Of a stretch of 10,768 bases of DNA, positions 1 to 6,216 are shown piece by piece; within the stretch, counting starts at the first letter, position 1, and each line of letters starts with the position of its first letter. Made by a program: the position numbers and the translations under genes. The notes below the pieces were generated by a model, which did no database searches, was not told the origin of the DNA, and saw nothing but the letters and a program-made list of their open reading frames with translations. This stretch comes from JBGSLN01 sp041740675 (GTDB taxonomy: Bacteria > Pseudomonadota > Gammaproteobacteria > JBGSLN01): NCBI GenBank assembly GCA_041740675.1, contig JBGSLN010000112.1, positions 1 to 10,768 of the forward strand, read 5' to 3'.

Positions 1-210
1 TATTTCTTTAGGTGCATCAATTACAAACCTCAATTCATTTGGATGTGAATGCATACGGCCATTGTAATATAAGTGTACCGTATCGCGAATGCACACTCCT
101 TCTCTAGGACGCAATTCAATCACATAATCAAATTGTGATGAATAATGTTTTTTTGATTGCGTTTCCATTTTGTTACTATATACAGGTCCTGAGTGATTTA
201 TAAGTGACAT
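1..210 (-). CDS. Partial hypothetical protein, C-terminus beyond left edge
   Basis: An open frame of 70 codons starts at the ATG at 210 and continues leftward off the window with no stop. The start is supported by an AAGGA-type ribosome binding site about 8 bases upstream on the minus strand. The visible N-terminus begins MSLINHSGPVYSNK and has no signal peptide or membrane segment. It is polar, with a basic/aromatic stretch (KKHYSSQFDYVIELRPREG) followed by alternating hydrophobic residues suggestive of beta strands. I do not recognise the family. It lies just downstream of a dead transposase fragment on the same strand and has its own ribosome binding site, so it is probably an independent gene. 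Confidence 0.55.
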   Translation of the reverse strand, partial: MSLINHSGPVYSNKMETQSKKHYSSQFDYVIELRPREGVCIRDTVHLYYNGRMHSHPNELRFVIDAPKEI

Positions 211-267
211 GTTATGGTTCCTTATTTATATAGCTATAATGAATTCTAAATAATACTGCTTTTTTAA

Positions 268-611
268 TCACGAATTATAAATTTTTTGCATATCGTCAAC
301 AAGAGTGCGCTCACCTTCACCTGCTAATCGATCAATACATGTTCTGACAAGAAAATGTGTCTTAAGTTGATTGACCTTGCAAAAAAGTTCATAAATATCA
401 CTTTCACGATCACCAATGCGAATACATAGCTCAGGCATATTAAATAACTTATTCGAGGATTCTCTGTTTTCTAGCCAACGGTAGATTTCTTTATTTTCAA
501 TGAGTTGTAAAGCTTCGCTTTTCCATAACTATCTTTACCATTAGAGAATAATTTTATTATGCCTATTTCTTCTGGATCTGAACGTTTATAAGAAAGTTCA
601 GTATTGAAAGA
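268..611 (-). pseudogene. IS4-family (Tn5-like) transposase fragment, frameshifted
   Basis: Two minus-strand frames together encode the middle of an IS4-family transposase. From about 611 a frame reads ...YKRSDPEEIG..., then around 525-530 the homology continues in another frame as IENKEIYRWLE, RIGDRESDIYELF and FLVRTCIDRLAGEGERT, ending at a TGA at 268-270. The DREsDIYELF block matches the region holding the second catalytic Asp of this family. The first Asp region and the downstream catalytic Glu (YREK) region are missing, as are recognisable terminal inverted repeats. It is therefore an internal remnant, truncated at both ends and frameshifted, and cannot be active. Its upstream edge lies directly against the diverged repeat at 630-708. 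Confidence 0.8.
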
Positions 612-629
612 TTAGCCAAACGTTTACAG

Positions 630-708
630 TATTCCCTCATATGCTTGGTTGTTATACTATTCGATTTCCTGAACAAAGAGTACTGTGAGAAATTCTTAAT
701 TGTCAATG
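630..708 (-). repeat. Diverged direct repeat, copy 1 (copy 2 at 8000-8077)
   Basis: Aligned by eye to 8000-8077 this copy is about three-quarters identical with a one-base length difference. Its two ends are perfectly conserved: 16 bases (TATTCCCTCATATGCT on the plus strand) and 17 bases (ATTCTTAATTGTCAATG). On the minus strand it contains the codons ATT GAC AAT TAA, identical to the last codons of the traD-like gene in copy 2, and a GAGGGA ribosome-binding-site sequence. In copy 2 that GAGGGA precedes the protease start. Here it leads into transposase debris, so whatever gene followed it has been lost. Confidence 0.75.
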
Positions 709-757
709 GCAGATCTCTTAGAGTACATTGCTATCATTTTTTATAGTATATTTGTTG

Positions 758-1462
758 TTATTGTTTATAAAATTTTAGGAATCCACTCTTGCCTTCATTG
801 ACTAAAAATTTTGGTTGCAGTAATTCGAATTTCTTTTTTAAGGTGTCTAATTCGAAACGTAATTGAGTATTTTCATCCAAGACTGTTTCGTATTTTTGAC
901 TGAGTAGACCTTCTTTTTTCTGTGCAGCGCTTAGAGTTTCTTGTAACTGTTCGTTTTCAGTCTGGAGACTATCAAGTTGCTGGTTTAGATATTGATTTTC
1001 TTTGATAAGTTGCGTGTTACGCTCCGATTGCCCTGTGAATTTTTGCTCTAATGTTTGTACTTGATGGGACAGCCTTTCAAGTTCTTTCGTTTGCTCAGGG
1101 TTATTTTGTTGAATGGACTCTTTTAATAATCTAACTTCCTTTTTAAGACTATTATTTTCTAGACGAATGTCACTATTTTCTTCGGCCAATATTTGTTTTA
1201 ATTCATACTCTGATTTTTTAAGTATCTTCTCAACGCTACGACGAATATCAGGAATGCCAGATAAAAATCCCCAAAATTTATAAGGTACTTTACTAAGTCG
1301 CTTTTCAGTATAACGCATGAGTTGCATAGCCGTTTGCGCATGCTCAATTAAGCCTCTTAACTCACCTAATAATAATGACATTTCTTTCGTCAGATTTTTT
1401 TCTTCGTCCTCATAATTATCTAAGGTGTTTGATAATTCAGTTTTTAATTGCGCGTATAACAT
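758..1462 (-). CDS. Coiled-coil hypothetical protein (234 aa)
   Basis: The gene starts at 1462 with a good ribosome binding site (AGAGGATGTT before ATG), only 9 bases after the stop of the 831-residue gene, so the two are almost certainly co-transcribed. The N-terminal third is helical, with a short aromatic stretch at about residues 59-73 (VPYKFWGFLSGIPDI). Residues from about 85 to 215 are a long Glu/Gln/Lys/Leu-rich coiled coil with heptad spacing. There is no signal peptide and no clear transmembrane helix. The extreme C-terminus KSGFLKFYKQ resembles KRGLFSKFY near the C-terminus of its operon partner, which may point to a shared binding or sorting signal. The family is not recognised. 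Coiled-coil proteins of this kind are common among secreted effectors of intracellular bacteria, but nothing here proves secretion. Confidence 0.8.
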   Translation of the reverse strand: MLYAQLKTELSNTLDNYEDEEKNLTKEMSLLLGELRGLIEHAQTAMQLMRYTEKRLSKVPYKFWGFLSGIPDIRRSVEKILKKSEYELKQILAEENSDIRLENNSLKKEVRLLKESIQQNNPEQTKELERLSHQVQTLEQKFTGQSERNTQLIKENQYLNQQLDSLQTENEQLQETLSAAQKKEGLLSQKYETVLDENTQLRFELDTLKKKFELLQPKFLVNEGKSGFLKFYKQ

Positions 1463-1471
1463 AACATCCTC

Positions 1472-3967
1472 TTAGTAGGTTAAAGTCGTTGCTAATGGTT
1501 TTTCAGGTAACGAAGGAGTTTCATCGGGTAATAATGTTGCATTCAGATAAAACTTACTAAACAATCCTCGCTTAGTTGAACGCGATTGCAAAAGATTGAA
1601 TGAAACAGGCTGCAAGGTGGATTGCAACTGTGCATGTAGTGCATGGAGGCACAGCATTTTTTGTTTTAACGGTTTCTGTTTTTGATTTATTTCTTGAGCT
1701 GCTTGATGAGCGTGTATGCTGGCTTCCAAGAGTGGCTTTACGGCTTGAATATCATCGCCCAGAAGACCAACCAACCGTTGTTCTGATTTTTTCAGTGATA
1801 GTGCTGCTAATGGTTTATTTTCTTGGACTGCTTTATCACGGATTTGCATCAGGATCCGCATATGTGAAAGCGTATACTCTAAGGTGGGATGTGACAGTAA
1901 CGTCTGTTCAATTTTTTCATCAAGTTGTTGAGTGTCTTTTTGATATCGAGTCATTAAAAATTCTTCGGCGAGTTGTGTCGCTAAGGCAAGGCATTTACAT
2001 TTTAAAGACCGTGGATTATGTTGCACGGACTGAATAGCAAGCAAATAGTATGTCAAAGGTAGTCCTGCAAGAGTAACTGATTGGCCTATCGCATTGAACA
2101 CAGTCTGTGCGGATGTTAATAATGGGCTGACTGCCACATTTTTATGGAGTGCTATCGTGTTTAATATGGCTTCAAGAAAACGTAAAAAGAATTTTTTAAT
2201 TTTACTATCCAATGCCACTTTATCTTTATCATCACCGTAGGTGCATACCATTAAATTTAAACAAAGTAGTTGTTCACTCACTTCATTATGCTGCGGCAAG
2301 GTAAAAAAATGTTTTAACATTTCCGATAATTTATCTGCGATGACTGCCCGTTGCAGAAAACAAAGTTCAAGTAAAGCTTGGTAGTGCTTTTCATCACGCA
2401 ATTGCAACCACTGCATGTACCGTGTGAAAAAATAAAATTCACTTTCAGTGACGCTATTGCCATCGGCCAACGTTCGAAATACCGTTACGATTCGGTTCAA
2501 TTTCAACAGATGACTCTGTTGCTGAAGAAGTACCCCCACTCGTTCCTTAAAACGATGACAATCCCCTAGCCGCTCAATATCGTGTTGGATTTCTATTAAG
2601 ATGTCTTGCAACTGCTGACAGTGCCGCCAAGCGTACACTGCCGTATCCAGTACATTGCGCCCTACCCATGTCGCACTCAATTTTTCAGCTAAGAGCAGTT
2701 TATTTTCAAGTTGCTGTTGTCGATGCTGCACTAATAATTGCTGCCATTCAGCTAAAAACTGGCGAGTTTTTCGCTGAAACACAAAAGAAAACGACTGATA
2801 TTTTTTATCGTTGAGTTCAATCAATGCACCCTCTATTGCTTCTTCTTGCCGATGAATATCTGACAGTAGTGCTTCCGTATTTTTTAAATCCATACGAATC
2901 GATGCTACATTGAGTGATTGCTTTAAAAAAACAAGTAATGCAATCTTCTCTTTAAAAAAATGATGGCGCATATTTTCACCTTTAAAGAGCCATGTAGGTT
3001 TTCGTGCCTGTTTAGGTACAGCATTGGCTAAGCGTTCTGGAATCAATTGCACTGCGTGGGGTGTGATGCGCTCAACAGTGGGAAATACATCGGATGGATG
3101 AAACCAAGATAATTGTTTCAGTTGTTGTTGTGTATCTTTATGACCGTATTGCACAATACACTGATGATAGGCGGTGAGTTGAGCAGATGTTAAGGGATCT
3201 TCCTTATCAGGTAATGGTTCATACCGGTGTTTGAGTTTAGCTCCCTGCTGCTGTAAGTCTGAAAAAACGGCTACCATGACATTCGGTTTCTGCTGATCAT
3301 ACATTTTTAAGCGAGCCAGCATAGCGTGGGCTATTTGTTGCTGCACTTGATGAGCTTGGTGTAGAAAGACAGTTAAATACTCATGATAGGCTTTGTAAAT
3401 CAGAGTAGGAATGCGAACTCGATATTTAAAACTTTTTAACGCCTGCATTGCCCGTTGATGATGGTCAATCAAAATCACCATCAACATACTGGCTTCCAGC
3501 AAAGCAGCGTTTGTATGCGTAGCAAACCACTGTTGCTTTTCCCAATCATCTTTTAGAGTTTTGCATGCGTTAGCTTCTATAAGCCAGCGTTGCCAATTTT
3601 TTTCATCGCTTAATTGAGTGTGTTGATAGGTAAGCCTGTTCAGATAATACTCTTTGCTTTTTATGCGCGTTTCTAAAAAAGGATCGCTGATGACCCCTGA
3701 TGGCTTTTCTGTCGTCAAATGTTGGCAATAGGCTTTTGTTGCAAGCAACCGCTCTTTACGCTGTTTTAGATATTTTTTTTCTTCTTCAGTAAAAAATTGA
3801 GCATCGATGCCATGATAAATAGCACGTAATGTTTCTTGAATACCCTCTAATAATTTTGGATTAAAAAATTCAAACTCAAACGTTTCATTGATTGGATAGT
3901 GTGTATCCATCGTTTCATTATGCGTTTGAATGAGAGTCTCTAAATTAAACAAAGGCATGCGTTGCAT
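1472..3967 (-). CDS. Large helical hypothetical protein (831 aa)
   Basis: This is the largest complete gene in the window. Its start at 3967 is supported by GAAGGAT about 6 bases upstream of the ATG. The protein is predominantly helical, rich in Gln, Leu, His and Lys, with repeated amphipathic stretches. There is no signal peptide and no convincing transmembrane helix; the most hydrophobic stretches are near residues 152-168 and about 625-645. No catalytic motif, Walker box or metal-binding pattern is visible. Near the C-terminus, KRGLFSKFY (about 799-807) echoes KSGFLKFY at the end of the 234-residue partner encoded 9 bases downstream. A LuxR-type DNA-binding protein is encoded 125 bases upstream on the same strand and could regulate the pair. 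Its function is unknown; an effector or a structural partner of the coiled-coil protein are both possible. Confidence 0.85.
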   Translation of the reverse strand: MQRMPLFNLETLIQTHNETMDTHYPINETFEFEFFNPKLLEGIQETLRAIYHGIDAQFFTEEEKKYLKQRKERLLATKAYCQHLTTEKPSGVISDPFLETRIKSKEYYLNRLTYQHTQLSDEKNWQRWLIEANACKTLKDDWEKQQWFATHTNAALLEASMLMVILIDHHQRAMQALKSFKYRVRIPTLIYKAYHEYLTVFLHQAHQVQQQIAHAMLARLKMYDQQKPNVMVAVFSDLQQQGAKLKHRYEPLPDKEDPLTSAQLTAYHQCIVQYGHKDTQQQLKQLSWFHPSDVFPTVERITPHAVQLIPERLANAVPKQARKPTWLFKGENMRHHFFKEKIALLVFLKQSLNVASIRMDLKNTEALLSDIHRQEEAIEGALIELNDKKYQSFSFVFQRKTRQFLAEWQQLLVQHRQQQLENKLLLAEKLSATWVGRNVLDTAVYAWRHCQQLQDILIEIQHDIERLGDCHRFKERVGVLLQQQSHLLKLNRIVTVFRTLADGNSVTESEFYFFTRYMQWLQLRDEKHYQALLELCFLQRAVIADKLSEMLKHFFTLPQHNEVSEQLLCLNLMVCTYGDDKDKVALDSKIKKFFLRFLEAILNTIALHKNVAVSPLLTSAQTVFNAIGQSVTLAGLPLTYYLLAIQSVQHNPRSLKCKCLALATQLAEEFLMTRYQKDTQQLDEKIEQTLLSHPTLEYTLSHMRILMQIRDKAVQENKPLAALSLKKSEQRLVGLLGDDIQAVKPLLEASIHAHQAAQEINQKQKPLKQKMLCLHALHAQLQSTLQPVSFNLLQSRSTKRGLFSKFYLNATLLPDETPSLPEKPLATTLTY

Positions 3968-4092
3968 ACCCTATCCTTCTCGTATTAATTTTTTTAACGC
4001 TATATAGAATAGGCCTTGCAGTGACTTTACCAGAAGTGAATGAATGAATTCGATCAGATGAATAAAGTACATCAAAAAAATGAAATTATTTT

Positions 4093-4350
4093 TTATTTTT
4101 GTAAAAACAACGCTTCACCTGCTTTAATTAGGGCTTCTTCAAATGAACGGGCTTTTAATTTTTTAGTGAGACTGACTTTGCAGCGATAAATCGTGGAACT
4201 TGAAACATATAAACTTTCAAAGACAGAAGCACCCTTGATGCCTTCCCGTAACCGAAATAACAATGCATATTCATTAAAATGAATATTAAATTTTTGAGCT
4301 GCTTCAGAGAGCTCAAAATGAGCATGTAAATCTTCTATTGAGGTATACAT
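4093..4350 (-). CDS. Stand-alone LuxR/GerE-type HTH regulator (85 aa)
   Basis: The protein is 85 residues if it starts at MYTSIEDLH. That start is preferred because AGGAAGAG lies about 7 bases upstream; an in-frame ATG at 4389 would add 13 residues but has no such site. Residues about 27-75 follow the GerE/LuxR_C pattern: a helix (NEYALLFRLREG), then FESLYVSSSTIYRCKVSLTKKL as scaffold and recognition helices, then the dimerisation-type helix FEEALIKAGEAL. No receiver or ligand-binding domain is present, so it is a minimal DNA-binding protein. The normal LxxGxSxxEIA turn is degenerate (REGIKGASVFESL), which lowers confidence in exact family placement. It precedes the 831/234-residue gene pair on the same strand and may control it. 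Confidence 0.65.
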   Translation of the reverse strand: MYTSIEDLHAHFELSEAAQKFNIHFNEYALLFRLREGIKGASVFESLYVSSSTIYRCKVSLTKKLKARSFEEALIKAGEALFLQK

Positions 4351-4390
4351 AGTTTTTCTCTTCCTGTACGATACGTTGGATCCTATCAAC

Positions 4391-4721
4391 GGGATATCGG
4401 TTTTTATTTACTTCACATGAGGCTATTTTAACCACAAAATAACCCATTTTGCATAGGGAATTGTTAAGAATAATTGTATAAAGGGTAGATAGCTTTTTAT
4501 CCAAGCCAGATGAATGGATTATTTTTAGAGCGCTTTTGCTGCCTCATCCTTCTGTAGTAGATGGCGTCATTAATAATAATGAAGCAATAAATTTACCAAA
4601 AGCTAAACTGGATTTGGAAGCAATGAAAAAACACTCAACCCAGCTTATGGCATAGGTAACTTTTTTGAATATTTTTTTTGAAAAGCAATTGGGCGAAAAT
4701 AATTTTCGCCACATGCTACTT
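4391..4721. other. Intergenic stretch without a confident gene
   Basis: I find no well-supported gene here. At the right end is a hairpin that could terminate the secreted-protein gene. In the middle, a plus-strand frame open from about 4482 to a TAG at 4653-4655 has protein-like composition (...LLLPHPSVVDGVINNNEAI...), but it has no ATG near its beginning and no ribosome binding site, so it may be the decayed 3' end of a lost gene. Just upstream of the LuxR-type gene, around 4371-4401, lies an imperfect inverted repeat (CGATACGTTG ... CAACGGGATATCG) that could be an operator. Confidence 0.4.
4692..4710 (-). terminator. Hairpin after the secreted-protein gene
   Basis: GGCGAAAA and TTTTCGCC form an 8-bp stem with a three-base loop, beginning 12 bases past the stop of the gene at 4722-5201. 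On the minus strand the hairpin is followed by CAATTGCTTTTC, a poor T-tract, so it may be a weak or partial terminator. Confidence 0.45.
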
Positions 4722-5201
4722 TCATTGACTTGCCTGCATACCGTACCAACCGCCAGTATCACCGCCTGCCCAGCAATGACCATGACACGTTTTTATCTTA
4801 GTATTGCAAAGCGTATTAATATCCGAACCATCGGCATTGGTTGACTGACAAATGACGTTCTTATAAGTGCCTGCAACACGAATCATACCTTGTGTATAAA
4901 TATCGTTGCCTACTTTATAAAGTCCTGATTGATGAGAATAGCACATCATGTAGCAACCAGGATTTTTTTGATAACTATTATCGATGGGAATATTTATTTT
5001 TTTAAAACCAGGTGCAGGATGATTAATCACAATGCTACCGTTACTATAAACAGGAAAAGGGTTCAATAACATTTGCTCATTAGGACTGGCAATGGGAATC
5101 ATCTGTCCACTGGGTGACAAACCTTTATAAGTGACATCGGTGGCAAACGCTGTAAAAGGTATGATTAAGCAGAGTAGGAAAAATTGTCTGATAAGTTTCA
5201 T
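4722..5201 (-). CDS. Secreted cysteine-rich hypothetical protein (159 aa)
   Basis: The N-terminus is a classical Sec signal peptide: MKLIRQ, a hydrophobic core (FFLLCLIIPFTAF) and a likely cleavage after AFA at residue 20. The mature protein of about 139 residues should enter the periplasm or be exported. It contains a CYMMC pair, a later pair bracketing QSTNADGSDINTL, and a C-terminal CHGHCW cluster followed by a Gly/Trp-rich tail (AGGDTGGWYG). These six cysteines suggest disulfide stabilisation; CxxxC and CxxC with nearby His could alternatively bind metal. There is no lipobox. The ribosome binding site is weak (AAGAAC region). The gene appears monocistronic, with a promoter candidate upstream and a hairpin downstream. 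I do not recognise the family. Confidence 0.8.
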   Translation of the reverse strand: MKLIRQFFLLCLIIPFTAFATDVTYKGLSPSGQMIPIASPNEQMLLNPFPVYSNGSIVINHPAPGFKKINIPIDNSYQKNPGCYMMCYSHQSGLYKVGNDIYTQGMIRVAGTYKNVICQSTNADGSDINTLCNTKIKTCHGHCWAGGDTGGWYGMQASQ

Positions 5202-5226
5202 AGTTATTGTTCTTATGATAATTAAA

Positions 5227-5247
5227 ATTATAGTTTAAATCATAGCA
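5227..5247 (-). promoter_or_regulatory. Candidate promoter for the secreted-protein gene
   Basis: On the minus strand an extended -10 element TGCTATGAT (complement of 5239-5247) lies about 40 bases upstream of the start codon, and a perfect TATAAT (complement of 5227-5232) lies 12 bases closer. No strong -35 is evident for the first, as is usual for extended -10 promoters. Assignment is by motif only. Confidence 0.45.
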
Positions 5248-5324
5248 TAAAATGCAAAACTAGCGAATAGATAGGAGGTAAGCCACTGTTTTTAAGCGCA
5301 ATAAAAACCACACATTCTCGTTCT

Positions 5325-5594
5325 TTATTGACACTTATGTATCCATTGGATCCGTTGTGCAAGTGCTGAATCTGGTTTTGTCATTTCATGGATAATCGCT
5401 AATAATTTAACAGCAAGACCAGGATACGTTGTTTCAGCTCGTTCTAAATTTGATAAAATAAAAGAATTGGTTAAATTAATGATAAGTTCTGCTGTACTGT
5501 CTCGATCGTGTGGAGCTGTTCCCATGAGTTGTTCTAACTCTTGTATCGTTTCAGACATCACGCCAGTAAGTTTTTCAATTTTAGTAGTATCCAT
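5325..5594 (-). CDS. Small helical hypothetical protein (89 aa)
   Basis: The start at 5594 has an AAGGCAGTAGAGA sequence upstream that can serve as a ribosome binding site. The protein begins MDTTKIEKLTGVMSETIQELEQ and appears all-helical and acidic. It has no signal peptide, no transmembrane segment and no catalytic motif. The C-terminal segment (PDSALAQRIQWIHKCQ) is amphipathic. I do not recognise the family. The size and helical character would suit a small regulator, an antitoxin-like protein or an adaptor, but no partner toxin is visible. A near-perfect palindrome at 5620-5635 sits just upstream and could be its operator. Confidence 0.65.
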   Translation of the reverse strand: MDTTKIEKLTGVMSETIQELEQLMGTAPHDRDSTAELIINLTNSFILSNLERAETTYPGLAVKLLAIIHEMTKPDSALAQRIQWIHKCQ

Positions 5595-5619
5595 TCTCTA
5601 CTGCCTTTTTAAATTGAGA

Positions 5620-5635
5620 TGATAAGATCATATCA
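5620..5635. promoter_or_regulatory. Operator-like palindrome upstream of the 89-residue gene
   Basis: TGATAAGATCATATCA is a 16-bp palindrome with only one mismatched symmetric pair (positions 6 and 11). It is centred about 33 bases upstream of the start codon at 5594, where a repressor would overlap the promoter. The cognate protein is unknown. Confidence 0.4.
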
Positions 5636-5692
5636 TAATTGGATCCTCTAGAATAAGAGGCTTCATGGTATATCAGGCTAAATAGAATATCA

Positions 5693-5902
5693 TTATTTTA
5701 TAGGAACGATATCACAATGATTATTGGATGCATCAAAGATAATGACGGCTTTACCTGATATCAACGCAGATTTAAGTTGGCTTTTCTTTTCTTCCGTTGT
5801 GTACTCAGTTTCACCGTAATCAGTACCTTCACGCAGTACAATTTCAGTCAGCAGGCTCTCCAAAGTATCAGTATTTAATTGTCGATAATCAATTTCAATC
5901 AT
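5693..5902 (-). CDS. UPF0270 (YheU) family protein, about 69 aa
   Basis: From residue 1 (MIEIDYRQLNTDTL) the protein follows the YheU/UPF0270 pattern: an N-terminal Ile/Leu-rich strand, a helix ending in VLREGTDYGE (residues 22-31), a KKSQLKSAL helix, then GKAVIIFD (50-57) and a final strand ending in IVPIK. The family is known from gammaproteobacterial chromosomes; its biochemical role is not established to my knowledge. An in-frame ATG at 5959 would add 19 residues. I prefer the internal start because it matches the family's N-terminus and because the upstream ATG lies inside a TATGAT -10-like element (5955-5960). No start here has a strong ribosome binding site; the ATG at 5914 (MINTMIEID) is a second candidate. 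Confidence 0.75.
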   Translation of the reverse strand: MIEIDYRQLNTDTLESLLTEIVLREGTDYGETEYTTEEKKSQLKSALISGKAVIIFDASNNHCDIVPIK

Positions 5903-5959
5903 AGTATTGATCATAACGTCACTATCAATAACTTTCAATGATGCTATTAGATTTATCAT

Positions 5960-6216
5960 ACAATTAAACTAAGAAACTGATGCGCTTGATGGTATTAAAA
6001 TTTTTAAAATTTCCAAGGGGCGGCCGCCCCTCCGTCCATCAAGACTACCCTTTCGGCAAAAAAATGCATTCCCCTATTTTCCGCGCTTCGCTTGTGCAAA
6101 CTGGGTGATTCCCCTTGCATTTTTTTGGTCTTGACAGACTACACCCCGCTTTTTATCTCTTCCGCTATTCGCGTTGTTGTCAACGCATAAAAATAAATTT
6201 TTAAGGGGAAATAATA
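5960..6216 (+). promoter_or_regulatory. Structured ardA leader with nested inverted repeats
   Basis: This stretch before ardA has several perfect inverted repeats: CTTGATGG (5985-5992) with CCATCAAG (6036-6043), enclosing a 16-bp GC-rich palindrome (6016-6031); TCAAGAC (6039-6045) with GTCTTGA (6128-6134); AAAAAAATGCA (6058-6068) with TGCATTTTTTT (6116-6126); and GCGTTG (6171-6176) with CAACGC (6181-6186). The first and second pairs share bases 6039-6043, so they cannot form together. A consensus -35 TTGACA (6131-6136) lies partly in a stem arm, and a weak -10 (TATCTC, 6154-6159) follows with 17-bp spacing. The layout resembles single-strand promoters of plasmid leading regions; that function is inferred. 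Confidence 0.6.
6016..6031. repeat. 16-bp perfect GC-rich palindrome
   Basis: AGGGGCGGCCGCCCCT is a perfect palindrome, all G/C except its ends, in otherwise AT-rich surroundings upstream of ardA. As an extruded or single-stranded hairpin it would be the most stable local structure in the leader. Confidence 0.85.

Noticed and set aside
1600..2037. Plus-strand open frame of 145 codons
   Set aside because: It lies antisense inside the 831-residue gene, lacks a ribosome binding site and encodes an unlikely composition; it is a shadow frame.
2378..2569. Plus-strand open frame of 63 codons
   Set aside because: Also antisense inside the 831-residue gene without start signals.
4313..4504. Minus-strand 63-codon frame overlapping the LuxR-type gene
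   Set aside because: It overlaps the real gene's start and ribosome binding site in another frame and has no ribosome binding site of its own.
4544..4783. Minus-strand 79-codon frame overlapping the secreted-protein gene end
   Set aside because: It overlaps the 3' end of a gene with a clear signal peptide, runs through that gene's terminator hairpin and has no start signals.
5288..5308. Hairpin GTTTTTA...TAAAAAC after the 89-residue gene
   Set aside because: The stem is seven A/T-rich pairs with no T-tract following on the minus strand, so it is too weak to call a terminator.
5641..5652. GGATCCTCTAGA, identical to part of a common cloning polylinker
   Set aside because: The neighbouring polylinker sites are absent and the sequence sits within a natural small hairpin (CCTCT...AGAGG), so a vector artefact is not supported.
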